Below, in pieces: positions 53,703 to 61,977 of a DNA stretch of 64,000 bases. The stretch is from positions 1,240,001-1,304,000 of the forward strand of contig NZ_JAGGML010000001.1 of assembly GCF_017875275.1 (NCBI RefSeq), given 5' to 3'. The notes beneath the pieces are model-generated. The model ran no database searches. It saw only the letters and a list, made by a program, of their open reading frames with translations, and was not told the origin of the DNA. Both the position numbers and the translations under genes were made by a program. Every line of letters begins with the position of its first letter. Within the stretch, counting starts at the first letter, position 1. Source of the stretch: Xanthobacter flavus (lineage in GTDB: Bacteria; Pseudomonadota; Alphaproteobacteria; Rhizobiales; Xanthobacteraceae).

Positions 53703-55004
53703 GTGACCCCTGCCGCCCGCCTTTCCGCCGCCATCGAGATCCTCGCCGACCTCGCCGCGCGCCGCCGCCCCGCTCCCGACGCGCTGAAGGACTGGGGCCT
53801 CTCCCACCGCTTCGCCGGATCGGGCGACCGCGCGGCCATCGCCGGCATCCTCTACGACACCCTGCGCCGGCGCGCCTCGGCCGCCCACGTGATGGGATCG
53901 GAAGAGCCGCGCGCCCTCGTGCTCGGCATGCTCGCGCTCATGCGCGGCCTTTCGGTGGACGCCATCGCGGAGCTGGCCGACGGCGGCCGCTTCGCCCCCG
54001 CGCCGCTCTCCGAGGCCGAGCGCGCCCGGCTCGCCGACCCGAGCCTTCAGGGCGCGCCGCCCTTTGTGCGCGGCGACTATCCCCAGTGGCTGCATGCCTC
54101 GCTGAGGCATGTGTTCGGCGAGAGCGTGGTCGAGGAAGGCGCGGCGCTGGCCGCCCGCGCGCCGCTGGATCTGCGGATCAACACGCTGAAGGGCGAGCCC
54201 GAGGCCGTTAAGGCGGAACTCTCCCATCTTCACCCAGAGCCCTGCCGCTTCTCTCCGCTGGCCCTGCGCATCAAGCTCGATTCCGAGGGCAAGGCGCCGC
54301 CGGTTTCCGCCGAGCCAGCCTTCCTGCGCGGCGAGGTGGAGGTGCAGGACGAGGGCTCCCAGCTCGCCGCCATCCTCGCCCGCCCCGTGCCCGGCGGTCA
54401 GGTGCTGGACCTGTGCGCCGGCGCCGGCGGCAAGACGCTGGAATTCGCCGCGCTGATGGACAACAAGGGCCAGATCTACGCCCATGACAGCGACATCCGC
54501 CGCCTGAAGCCCATGCACGAGCGCCTCGCCCGCGCCGGCGTGCGCAATGTGCAGGTGCGCAGCCCGCGTGGCGCCGAGGACGTGCTGCACGACCTCGAAG
54601 GCAAGATGGACCTCGTCCTCGTGGACGCCCCCTGCACCGGCACCGGCACCTGGCGGCGCAACCCCGACGCCAAGTGGCGCGTGCGCCCCGGCGCCCTCGC
54701 CCAGCGCACCGCCGAGCAGGCCAAGATCCTGGAGGAAGCCGCCCATTATGTCCGCCCCGGCGGCCGGCTCGCCTACGTCACCTGCTCGCTCCTGGACGAG
54801 GAGAACGGCGCCCAGGTGCGCGCCCTCCTCAACAAGCGCGAGGACTTCCACGTGGTGCCGCCCAACGAGACGGTGCTGTCCCTCGGCACGCACGGGCAGG
54901 CCCTCGCGGACGCCGCCCTCACCAGCCGCGAGGGCATCCTTATGACTCCCCGCCGGACGGGGACGGACGGCTTCTTCGTCAGCGTGATGAAGCGGGCGGG
55001 GTGA
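53703..55004 (+). CDS. RsmB/NOP-family rRNA cytosine-5 methyltransferase
   Basis: A 433-residue SAM-dependent RNA m5C methyltransferase. SAM loop VLDLCAGAGGKTLEFA, then AHDSDIRRLKPM, catalytic motif IV DAPCTGTGTWRRNPD and motif VI YVTCSLLDEENG, the two catalytic cysteines. An N-terminal NusB-like region is present. It begins with GTG 21 bp after the nucleosidase gene, probably co-transcribed. Confidence 0.9.
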   Translation: MTPAARLSAAIEILADLAARRRPAPDALKDWGLSHRFAGSGDRAAIAGILYDTLRRRASAAHVMGSEEPRALVLGMLALMRGLSVDAIAELADGGRFAPAPLSEAERARLADPSLQGAPPFVRGDYPQWLHASLRHVFGESVVEEGAALAARAPLDLRINTLKGEPEAVKAELSHLHPEPCRFSPLALRIKLDSEGKAPPVSAEPAFLRGEVEVQDEGSQLAAILARPVPGGQVLDLCAGAGGKTLEFAALMDNKGQIYAHDSDIRRLKPMHERLARAGVRNVQVRSPRGAEDVLHDLEGKMDLVLVDAPCTGTGTWRRNPDAKWRVRPGALAQRTAEQAKILEEAAHYVRPGGRLAYVTCSLLDEENGAQVRALLNKREDFHVVPPNETVLSLGTHGQALADAALTSREGILMTPRRTGTDGFFVSVMKRAG

Positions 55005-55035
55005 GGCGGGTTCAGATCTCCGGCGGAGGCGCGAC

Positions 55036-55530
55036 ATGCCGAGCTACAGCGAAGACTGGAACCCGTTTCCCGGTCTGACGCCGAAATTCCAGATGAAGGT
55101 GACGCGGCTGGCGGCTCTGGGATGCCTCCTGATCCTCGGCACCGAGATCAGCATACTGACTTGGGTCGATTCCAGCCGGACCTATTGCCCTGGGTGGGCA
55201 ATCGACACAAACAACACCATCGGGTTGGCGGTGTTTGGCTTCGGCCTGCCTCCCACGGCCTTCTGGTGCTGGCGCGCCGCAGTCATGACTGAGAGGAAGT
55301 TCCTGAAGGAAGTGCAGGCCAAATACCAAAAGGGGCCGCCCTACCCCATGGGGGAGGATGTCGTTCTCACGACGCCGGAGGAGTTCCGGACCTCGGCGTT
55401 TGATCAAGCCATCTGCGTGGGCGCGATAGCCTGGACCTTGGTCTGCGCCATCCCGCTCTTCCTCATGCTCGCCTTCTGCTCCCCTCTCGCCCCCTCTGGC
55501 GCTCCCCTCCCACCCAGCGGCCGGGCGTGA
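55036..55530 (+). CDS. Hypothetical membrane protein
   Basis: A 164-residue protein starting MPSYSEDWNPFPGLTPKFQ, with hydrophobic helices at about residues 23-44, 58-82 and 123-152. A soluble loop with KFLKEVQAKYQKGPPYP lies between. GGAGG precedes the ATG by 6 nt. Base composition is lower in GC than neighbours. It lies between two conserved genes. Function not recognised. Confidence 0.6.
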   Translation: MPSYSEDWNPFPGLTPKFQMKVTRLAALGCLLILGTEISILTWVDSSRTYCPGWAIDTNNTIGLAVFGFGLPPTAFWCWRAAVMTERKFLKEVQAKYQKGPPYPMGEDVVLTTPEEFRTSAFDQAICVGAIAWTLVCAIPLFLMLAFCSPLAPSGAPLPPSGRA

Positions 55531-55600
55531 ACCTTCACCGCAGCTCCGGCGTTCCCGCCTTGCCCGTGACGCGCACGGGTGAAGGAGAAGGTGCCGCGCC

Positions 55601-55825
55601 ATGGGTCTCATCCGCCTGCTGCTCCTCGTGGTCGTCCTCATCGGCGGCTACTGGGCTTATTATGTCTATGCCTCCGGCGAGCCCTATGACGAGATCGGCA
55701 GCGCCATCAATTCCCGCCTCCCGGAGAAAGCTCGCGAATTCGGCTGCAACGAGCTGAAGCGCCGCCACGGCACCGCCGCCGTCAATGCCCCGGCCGGCTG
55801 CGAGCCGTACTGGGCGCGCATCTAG
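55601..55825 (+). CDS. Hypothetical small membrane-anchored protein
   Basis: A 74-residue protein with an N-terminal hydrophobic helix (LLLLVVVLIGGYWAYYVY) and a short soluble tail with two cysteines (FGCNELKRR, AGCEPYW). The tail could lie in the periplasm. AAGGAGAAGG is close upstream. No family is recognised. It precedes guaA. Confidence 0.55.
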   Translation: MGLIRLLLLVVVLIGGYWAYYVYASGEPYDEIGSAINSRLPEKAREFGCNELKRRHGTAAVNAPAGCEPYWARI

Positions 55826-55934
55826 AACCGCTCCCGAGGGACGCAGAGGAGCCCTGCGCGGCGCTTGACTTTTGGAATCGTCGCTTTGCGGCTAAAGGAA
55901 GGGCCGAAACCGCCCTCTCGCCCAAGGCTTGCCC

Positions 55935-57503
55935 ATGACCGCCGCGCCCGCCGCCTCCCAGGACACCGTCCTCATCATCGATTTCGGCAGCCAGGTGACG
56001 CAGCTTATCGCGCGCCGGGTGCGTGAGGACGGGGTCTATTCCGAGGTGGTGCCGTTCCAGAAGGCGGAGGAGGCCATCGCTCGCCTCAAGCCCAAGGCCA
56101 TCATCCTCTCCGGCGGTCCCGCCTCGGTGATCGAGGGGCAGAGCCCCAAGGCGCCGGACGCGGCGTTCGGGGCGGGCGTGCCTGTGCTGGGCATCTGCTA
56201 TGGCGAGCAGTGCATGGCCGCGCAGCTGGGCGGCGCGGTGGAGGCGGGCCACCACCGCGAGTTCGGCCGCGCCGAGGTGACCGTCCAGAAGTCCGTGCCG
56301 CTGTTCGACGGCGTCTGGCGCCCCGGCGAGCGCCACACCGTGTGGATGAGCCACGGCGACCGCGTGACCCGCCTGCCCGAGGGCTTCGAGGTGGTGGCCA
56401 CCTCCGACAACGCCCCCTTCGCCGCCATCGCCGACGTGTCGCGCAACTATTACGGCGTGCAGTTCCACCCCGAGGTGGTGCATACGCCGGACGGCGCGCG
56501 GCTCCTCTCCAATTTCGTGCGCAAGGTGGCGGGCCTCGAAGGCAACTGGACCATGGGCGCCTTCCGCGAGCGCGCCATCGCCCGTATCCGCGAGCAGGTG
56601 GGTACCGGACGGGTCATCTGCGGCCTCTCCGGCGGGGTGGATTCCTCCGTCGCCGCCGTGCTGATCCACGAGGCCATCGGCGATCAGCTCACCTGCGTGT
56701 TCGTGGACCACGGTCTGATGCGCCATGCCGAGGCGGACGAGGTGGTCTCCCTCTTCCGCGGCCACTACAACATCCCCCTCGTCCATGTGGACGCCGCCGA
56801 CCTGTTCCTGAAGGAGCTGGAGGGCGTCGAGGATCCGGAGGTGAAGCGCAAGACTATCGGCCGGCTCTTCATCGACGTGTTCGAGGCCGAGGCCAAGAAG
56901 GTCGGCGGCGCCGATTTCCTCGCGCAGGGTACGCTCTATCCGGACGTGATCGAGAGCGTTTCCTTCGCCGGCGGCCCCTCCGTCACCATCAAGAGCCACC
57001 ACAATGTGGGCGGCCTGCCCGACCGCATGAACATGAAGCTGGTGGAGCCCCTGCGCGACCTGTTCAAGGACGAGGTGCGCGCGCTCGGCCGCGAGCTTGG
57101 CCTGCCGGAAAGCTTCGTCGGCCGCCACCCCTTCCCCGGCCCCGGCCTCGCCATCCGCTGCCCCGGCGCGGTGACGCAGGAGAAGCTCGACATCCTGCGC
57201 AAGGCAGACGCCATCTATCTGGAAGAAATCCGCTACGCTGGCCTCTATGACGTGATCTGGCAGGCCTTCGCCGTGCTCCTGCCCGTGCGCACCGTGGGCG
57301 TGATGGGCGACGGCCGCACCTACGACCACGTCCTGGCCCTGCGCGCCGTGACCTCCGTGGATGGCATGACCGCCGACTTCTACCCCTTCGACATGAGCTT
57401 CCTCGGCCGCACCGCCACCCGCATCATCAACGAGGTGAAGGGCGTCAACCGCGTGGTCTACGACGTGACGAGCAAGCCGCCGGGGACCATCGAGTGGGAG
57501 TGA
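55935..57503 (+). CDS. guaA: GMP synthase (glutamine-hydrolyzing)
   Basis: A 522-residue cytosolic enzyme converting XMP to GMP with glutamine and ATP. The glutaminase half has the nucleophile C88 in LGICYGEQ and His/Glu in QFHPEVVHT. The ATP-PPase half has the P-loop [16 protein letters not shown], and the dimerisation end has [18 protein letters not shown]. The ATG at 55935 is preferred to the TTG two codons before. The 3' end is a known insertion site for mobile elements, and two IS elements lie right after it. Confidence 0.96.
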   Translation: MTAAPAASQDTVLIIDFGSQVTQLIARRVREDGVYSEVVPFQKAEEAIARLKPKAIILSGGPASVIEGQSPKAPDAAFGAGVPVLGICYGEQCMAAQLGGAVEAGHHREFGRAEVTVQKSVPLFDGVWRPGERHTVWMSHGDRVTRLPEGFEVVATSDNAPFAAIADVSRNYYGVQFHPEVVHTPDGARLLSNFVRKVAGLEGNWTMGAFRERAIARIREQVGTGRVICGLSGGVDSSVAAVLIHEAIGDQLTCVFVDHGLMRHAEADEVVSLFRGHYNIPLVHVDAADLFLKELEGVEDPEVKRKTIGRLFIDVFEAEAKKVGGADFLAQGTLYPDVIESVSFAGGPSVTIKSHHNVGGLPDRMNMKLVEPLRDLFKDEVRALGRELGLPESFVGRHPFPGPGLAIRCPGAVTQEKLDILRKADAIYLEEIRYAGLYDVIWQAFAVLLPVRTVGVMGDGRTYDHVLALRAVTSVDGMTADFYPFDMSFLGRTATRIINEVKGVNRVVYDVTSKPPGTIEWE

Positions 57504-57506
57504 AAT

Positions 57507-57544
57507 GATGTGGTTCGCGACGTTTCGCGAACTATCGCCACATC
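57507..57544. repeat. Nested inverted repeat after guaA
   Basis: GATGTGG (57507-57513) pairs with CCACATC (57538-57544), enclosing TTCGCGA-CGTT-TCGCGAA (57514-57531). It could be a terminator or the core of a recombination site. It lies 6 bp left of the IS3 terminal repeat. Confidence 0.5.
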
Positions 57545-57613
57545 GTCATTGACGTTGCCCCTCCTGGCTAATCCAGTTTGAAGTTCGTTCTGGCCCAATG
57601 AGAGGACCAGAAC

Positions 57614-57640
57614 ATGAGGCGCAGCCGCTTCACCGAGGAG
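57614..57640 (+). pseudogene. IS3 orfA, 5' fragment
   Basis: ATG at 57614 encodes MRRSRFTEE, the conserved start of this OrfA type, which normally continues QIIGILKEHEAG. The continuation appears only at 58976, so orfA is split between codons 9 and 10 by the IS110-family insertion. Confidence 0.85.
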
Positions 57641-57732
57641 ATGGGGTATTCGGTCCTGATCTCTTGAGCCGTTTGCGGCGTTCGGCGGCGAAGAGGACGA
57701 TCGGGGCCTGAACCCAGCGCCGGGAGGTCCCC

Positions 57733-58755
57733 ATGGTGTACGTCGGCCTTGATGTCTCTTTGAACTCCGTAGCCGTCTGTGTCATCGACCGGGAAGGTCA
57801 AATCCTGAAGGAGGCGAGCGTGGCGTCGGAGGCGTCCGCCATCTCGCAGTGTCTCCAGCCTTGGCGGGATCGGATTGCGAAGATTGGGCTTGAGGCTGGG
57901 CCGATGTCGGAATGGCTGACTGCGGGTTTGGCGGAGCTTGGTTTTCCCGCCATCAGCCTGGAGGCGCGGCAGGTGAAGGCGGCGTTGTCGGCAATGCCCG
58001 TCAAGACCGATCGGAACGACGCGCGCGGCATTGCCCAGGTGGTCAGGGCTGGTTGGTACAAGGTCGTGCACGTGAAGAGCATCGGCAGCCAGCACGCGCG
58101 AACGTTGGTGGCGGCGCGCAAGCACCTGATCCGCTCCATTGCCGCGTCGGAGCAGACACTTCGCGGATTGCTCCGTCCCTTCGGCTTGAAGGTCGGCATC
58201 GTGTCGCGGGCCGGATTTGCCTCTCGTGTCCGAGATCTGGTTGGCAACAACGCCATCCTGGCTGAGGTGATGGCTCCCCTATTGGCAGCCCGGGACGCAC
58301 TGATGCAGGAGTACCAGCGCCTTCATCGCCTGGTCGTCCAGGCTGTCCGGAATGATCCGGTCTGCCGCCTGTTGACGACCATGCCCGGAATCGGGCCGGT
58401 TTCCGCTCTGACGTTCAGAGCAACGATCGATGCGCCCGAGCGTTTCGCCCGCTCCCGGTCCGTCGGGGCTTATCTCGGGCTCACACCTCGGCGGTATCAA
58501 TCGGGCGAGATCGATCGGACCGGACGGATCACCAAAGTGGGCGACGGGGAGACGCGAACTGCGCTGTTCGAGGCCGCCAACGTCATCCTGCGACCGAGCA
58601 CACGCTGGTCACCGATGAAGGCCTGGGCGGTGCGCATTGCTCAGCGTCAGGGAAGTAAGCGGGCGAAGGTCGCTCTGGCTCGCAAGATGGCGGTCGTTCT
58701 TCACAGCATGTGGCGGAACGGCACGGAATTCCGATGGACTGCGGCCGCGGCGTGA
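57733..58755 (+). CDS. IS110-family transposase
   Basis: A 340-residue DEDD transposase/recombinase. The RuvC-like N-terminus has YVGLDVSLNSVAVCV (Asp), IGLEAGPMSEWL (Glu) and KTDRNDARGIAQV (Asp). The C-terminal Tnp domain has LTTMPGIGPVSALTF and YQSGEIDRTGRITKVGDG, with the candidate catalytic Ser in QSGE. It appears intact. IS110 enzymes work with a guide RNA from a noncoding end of the element. Confidence 0.92.
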   Translation: MVYVGLDVSLNSVAVCVIDREGQILKEASVASEASAISQCLQPWRDRIAKIGLEAGPMSEWLTAGLAELGFPAISLEARQVKAALSAMPVKTDRNDARGIAQVVRAGWYKVVHVKSIGSQHARTLVAARKHLIRSIAASEQTLRGLLRPFGLKVGIVSRAGFASRVRDLVGNNAILAEVMAPLLAARDALMQEYQRLHRLVVQAVRNDPVCRLLTTMPGIGPVSALTFRATIDAPERFARSRSVGAYLGLTPRRYQSGEIDRTGRITKVGDGETRTALFEAANVILRPSTRWSPMKAWAVRIAQRQGSKRAKVALARKMAVVLHSMWRNGTEFRWTAAAA

Positions 58756-58959
58756 TCGACCCGGCTGTGGTTCCCTGAACGCCCGTCGCGGGGCGCGGGA
58801 TGATTGAGTTCGCATGATCTGTCGTCGCAGCCGCTGACGCGGCCGAGCACGCCGAAGAGCTTGAACCGGTCATTCCATCGAACACCATCATGTGGCGATC
58901 CTCGACCACGGACAGAAGCAAAGAACCCGCGACGTGCCATCATCGGGGTTGACGACACC
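58756..58959 (+). ncRNA. Candidate IS1111-type guide (seek/bridge) RNA region
   Basis: The noncoding stretch between the transposase stop and the right subterminal repeat is where IS1111-group elements encode their guide RNA. Within it, 58939-58947 (ATCATCGGG) is identical to the right target flank 58979-58987. Also, 58899-58904 (TCCTCG) is complementary to CGAGGA in the left target flank (57634-57639). The RNA's boundaries and fold cannot be defined by eye. Confidence 0.45.
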
Positions 58960-58975
58960 GGACCGAATACAGAAG

Positions 58976-59215
58976 CAGATCATCGGGATCCTGAAGGAGC
59001 ACGAGGCCGGGGTGCCGGTCTCGGACCTGTGTCGCAAGCACGGGGTCAGCGACGCCAGCATCTACAAGCGGAAGGCGCGTTTCGGCGGGATGGACGTATC
59101 GGAGGCCAAGCGGCTGCGGGCGCTCGAGGATGAGAGCGCCAAGCTCAAGCGCATGCTCGCCGACGCCATGCTGGACAACGTCGCGCTGAAGGATCTCCTG
59201 GGAAAGAAGTGGTGA
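58976..59215 (+). pseudogene. IS3 orfA, 3' fragment (disrupted)
   Basis: This encodes QIIGILKEHEAGVPVSDLC and onward to LLGKKW, with the helix-turn-helix GVSDASIYKRKARFGG and a C-terminal leucine-rich helix. An open frame extends left to 58892 inside the IS110 element's right end, but those residues are foreign. With the first 9 codons the intact OrfA would be 88 residues, the normal size. It overlaps orfB by 7 nt in the -1 frame. Confidence 0.85.
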
Positions 59216-60135
59216 CGTCCGCTGCCGAGCGCAGGGCTGTCGCCCACCTCATGGAAGCCCATGGGATGAGCGAACGGCGGGCGTGTAAAGCCACCGGCTT
59301 CTGCCGCATGACCATGAGATACAGAGCCACGCGCGGGAATGACGCCTCGCGTGAGCGCATGAAGGCCATCGCCCGGGAGCGACGGCGGTTTGGCTACCGC
59401 CGTCTCCACGTCCTGCTCAGGCGGGAGGGCTTCCGGGTCAACCACAAGCGGCTGTTCCGGCTCTATCGTGAGGAACGGCTGATGGTCCGCCAGCGCGGCG
59501 GTCGCAAGCGGGCCATCGGAACGCGGGCGCCGATGATGATCCCGCTGCGACCGAACGAGCGCTGGTCACTCGACTTCGTCGCCGACCAGATGACCGATGG
59601 CCGGCGCTTCCGGATGCTGGCCATCGTGGACGACTGCACTCGCGAGTGCCTGGCGCTCGTGGCGGACACGTCGCTGTCCGGGGTCAGGGTCGCTCGCGAA
59701 CTCGACAGGCTTCTGGCAGAGCGCGGCCGGCCCAAGATGATCGTCAGCGATAATGGCAGCGAGTTCACCTCCAATGCCATTCTGGCCTGGACCGACGCGG
59801 CCCGGGTCGAATGGCACTACATCGCGCCCGGCAAGCCGATGCAGAATGGCTTCATCGAGAGCTTCAACGGCCGCCTGCGGGACGAGCTGTTGAACGAGAC
59901 GCTGTTCTCCAGCCTGTCTCAGGCCAGAGCCGCTCTCGGCCGGTGGCAGCTCGACTACAACACCGCCCGGCCGCACTCGAAGCTCGGATGGCAGACGCCA
60001 AGCGCCTTCGCCTCAACGTTCCACCCGCGGCGGGATCAGACGCTCCGCAACATGAACGGCTCCGCGTCTGCTCCCGCCGCTCCACACGCCCGACAGGGCA
60101 AATCCAACCGCCAGAACGAACTCACAGCTGGATAG
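59209..60135 (+). CDS. IS3-family transposase OrfB (DDE integrase domain)
   Basis: A 308-residue open frame with the rve integrase core: [16 protein letters not shown] (first Asp), [15 protein letters not shown] (second Asp) and [20 protein letters not shown] (Glu), the DD(35)E triad. The N-terminal HTH_21 region is [13 protein letters not shown]. It lies in the -1 frame of orfA, and GGGAAAGAAG at the overlap could serve frameshifting. OrfB is intact, but the functional OrfAB fusion is lost because orfA is split. Confidence 0.9.
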   Translation: MVTSAAERRAVAHLMEAHGMSERRACKATGFCRMTMRYRATRGNDASRERMKAIARERRRFGYRRLHVLLRREGFRVNHKRLFRLYREERLMVRQRGGRKRAIGTRAPMMIPLRPNERWSLDFVADQMTDGRRFRMLAIVDDCTRECLALVADTSLSGVRVARELDRLLAERGRPKMIVSDNGSEFTSNAILAWTDAARVEWHYIAPGKPMQNGFIESFNGRLRDELLNETLFSSLSQARAALGRWQLDYNTARPHSKLGWQTPSAFASTFHPRRDQTLRNMNGSASAPAAPHARQGKSNRQNELTAG

Positions 60136-60189
60136 AAGTTGGGGGCAACGTCACAGTCCACGCAATTGGAGGAGACTGGTGAGCGTTTT

Positions 60190-61383
60190 TTAGCCCATAA
60201 GATGTGAAATCTCACCCGCGATATCTGAGGCGGTCTGCCTGAGAAGCTTCAACGTCTGCACGGTTCTCCTCGCACCACTCTCTCCAAGGAAGAACATGTG
60301 GTTGCCCGGCAGCGTCGCGCTCAGTCGCTGGGCGGCGTGCCCGACATACTCGACCAACGACGCCCATTTTTCAGGGGGCAGCGCAGCGAGCTTGTCCGTT
60401 TGCGAGAAAACGAGACCTTCGCAAAGCTGCTGGGTGATGTAGACGCCCCATGTGGAGCGGTCCGTGAGAGCGTGTCGGGCATCGATCGCAGAGGCGTGCG
60501 TCATCAAAGCGAGCGGCGGAAAGGCGCGATAGTTCGCGGTGCCAACCTCGAGCGCGTCTCCGGCCGGGTCGGGAACGAAAGATCCGTCTCTGTAGCGCAT
60601 GGCCGATGCTGCCAGCCCAACCGGAAAATCGCCGGTCATCTCGCGTGTGAATTCGTCGGTATCAAGCACCACGTGGCCGGCAGCCGCGTTCTGATCCGCA
60701 AGGCAATGGAGCAGCCAGTCAAGATAGGCCCCCTTGACGCCGGCGAGGCCGCTTGCGGCCGGCTTCAGGTGGTTGAGGCCAGGCAGGGTATTGGGAAGTG
60801 CCGATGCAGCCGCCATCGCGACGAAGAGTTCGATGCCCTTTCCCTTTCGGCGCAGCGCGGCATGAAGAGGCTCAGCAATGCGCCCCGCCATGCTCCAGCC
60901 GAGCACGATGGCGTTCGCCGGCAGGTCATCGCGATCCATGTAGCGCGTGATGATCTCCGCGCTCTGTTCCGCCCAATCGGTGATCGAAAATTGCGGGAAT
61001 GCGCCGTTGAACACGCCCCTGTTGTCCATCGGATAGGACAGGACAAGCGAGGGAAATCCGTCCTCGTGCAGCCAGTGGCACAGGAAATCGGCGGCCCTTC
61101 CTCGGGGCGGTCCATAGGCGACGCGACCGAGCACCCCGCCTCCTGTGACAAACACTACGAGGGGAAGGCCCTCGCGCCCCGGTTCGAACCGCACCAGAGC
61201 CGGATAGCCGGCCGCCTCGGTCAACTCCTCGCCCGGATAGAGCATTGGGGATCTCGTCTGTGCTTCCGCCTGAGTGCGCCATGCCGCGCCCAAGGCTATA
61301 CCGAGCATCGCGACTTGACGACGATTGAGGTCCAATACCGCCATGGTCGAACGCTCCATGTCCCGCCAATCGCCGGAGGCCAT
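60190..61383 (-). CDS. Exported alpha/beta hydrolase-like protein
   Basis: A protein of about 397 residues with a Tat-like signal (NRRQVAMLGIALGAAWRTQAEAQ). The nucleophile elbow is VLGWSMAGRIAEP (GxSxxG). FVTGGGVLGRVAYGPPRG is a probable oxyanion region, and a C-terminal His is in LPGNHMFFLGE. The ATG at 61383 overlaps the padC stop (ATGA); later starts at 61359 and 61344 are possible. It may release hydroxycinnamates from esters, but this is inferred from its operon. Confidence 0.7.
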   Translation of the reverse strand: MASGDWRDMERSTMAVLDLNRRQVAMLGIALGAAWRTQAEAQTRSPMLYPGEELTEAAGYPALVRFEPGREGLPLVVFVTGGGVLGRVAYGPPRGRAADFLCHWLHEDGFPSLVLSYPMDNRGVFNGAFPQFSITDWAEQSAEIITRYMDRDDLPANAIVLGWSMAGRIAEPLHAALRRKGKGIELFVAMAAASALPNTLPGLNHLKPAASGLAGVKGAYLDWLLHCLADQNAAAGHVVLDTDEFTREMTGDFPVGLAASAMRYRDGSFVPDPAGDALEVGTANYRAFPPLALMTHASAIDARHALTDRSTWGVYITQQLCEGLVFSQTDKLAALPPEKWASLVEYVGHAAQRLSATLPGNHMFFLGESGARRTVQTLKLLRQTASDIAGEISHLMG

Positions 61384-61907
61384 CAGCCTACGTTGCGGCG
61401 CGTCGCATAGCCCGTGGGCAGGTCCTCGGGGGCGCAGGCGATGACGCTTTCGTCGTCGCGGCCGCACTCCTCCACGAAGGTGATGTCGGCGAACTCGTCG
61501 ACGAGCATGGTCGGATAGGTCGGCCCCGCGTCGCGATACTGGCGCATCAGGTCGATCTTTTCGTTCTGGAAGCCGATGATCTTCTTCGGTTCCTCCTCGA
61601 TCCAGCGCGGGAAGAAGGTGGCGCCGTGGGCACGGTTCTCATTGAGATTGTAAGCGACGCTCACGCAGGTGCCGGTCGGCTCGTGCCAGGAGACCTTGTA
61701 CACGCCGTCGGCGAGGCGGACGATGTGGACCTCCTGGCCCTTGACCCAGCGCCCGCCCACCATGCCGCCATGGACGCGGTAGTCGATGGTGCGCTCGTTC
61801 TTGAAGTACATCTCGTACTGCCAGCCATTGGCATAGGTGTAGATGATGTGCTTTCCGACGAAGGGGGCGATCTCGGCCGGACGGGTGGATTCAAATGGGT
61901 CGGTCAT
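61383..61907 (-). CDS. padC: Phenolic acid decarboxylase (cofactor-free PAD)
   Basis: A 174-residue lipocalin-fold enzyme that decarboxylates p-coumarate, ferulate or caffeate to 4-vinylphenols. Catalytic residues align with the Bacillus enzyme at a constant offset of 12: Y23 and Y25 (IIYTYANGW), R53 (VGGRWV) and E76 (WHEPTGT). GGGAGAGAGG precedes the ATG. It lies in the same operon as ubiD and ubiX, an unusual pairing. Confidence 0.93.
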   Translation of the reverse strand: MTDPFESTRPAEIAPFVGKHIIYTYANGWQYEMYFKNERTIDYRVHGGMVGGRWVKGQEVHIVRLADGVYKVSWHEPTGTCVSVAYNLNENRAHGATFFPRWIEEEPKKIIGFQNEKIDLMRQYRDAGPTYPTMLVDEFADITFVEECGRDDESVIACAPEDLPTGYATRRNVG

Positions 61908-61977
61908 GATTTCCTCTCTCCCGGCGGCCAAGGGATGTTCCCCTGTCCGGGTCCGTGGGCGGGGTGGTTGGCGACGC

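Larger units (their letters stand above)
57641..58975 (+). mobile_element. IS110-family element, IS1111 group, inserted in IS3 orfA
   Basis: An approximately 1.33-kb element. Subterminal inverted repeats GTATTCGGTCC (57646-57656) and GGACCGAATAC (58960-58970) are perfect, each about 5 bp inside the element ends, the hallmark of the IS1111 group. The 5' noncoding end is short (about 90 bp) and the 3' noncoding end long (about 220 bp). Exact ends are ambiguous by a few bases. Confidence 0.82.
57550..60153 (+). mobile_element. IS3-family insertion sequence, interrupted by an IS110-family element
   Basis: The left terminal repeat TGACGTTGCCCC...AGTTCGTTCTGG (57550-57593) pairs with the right end (60108-60153), where CCAGAACGAACTC...GGGGCAACGTCA is the inverse. 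Between the ends lie orfA (now split) and orfB. Without the 1.3-kb insertion the element would be about 1.27 kb, normal for IS3. No clear target duplication flanks it. Confidence 0.85.

Noticed and set aside
58892-58975. N-terminal extension of the orfA frame (MAILDHGQKQRT...) as a genuine start of IS3 OrfA
   Set aside because: These codons lie in the IS110 element's right end; the real OrfA start is at 57614.
57541-60160. Target-site duplication flanking the IS3 element
   Set aside because: Bases next to the ends (TCAT on the left, CAGT on the right) do not match under any plausible boundary shift.
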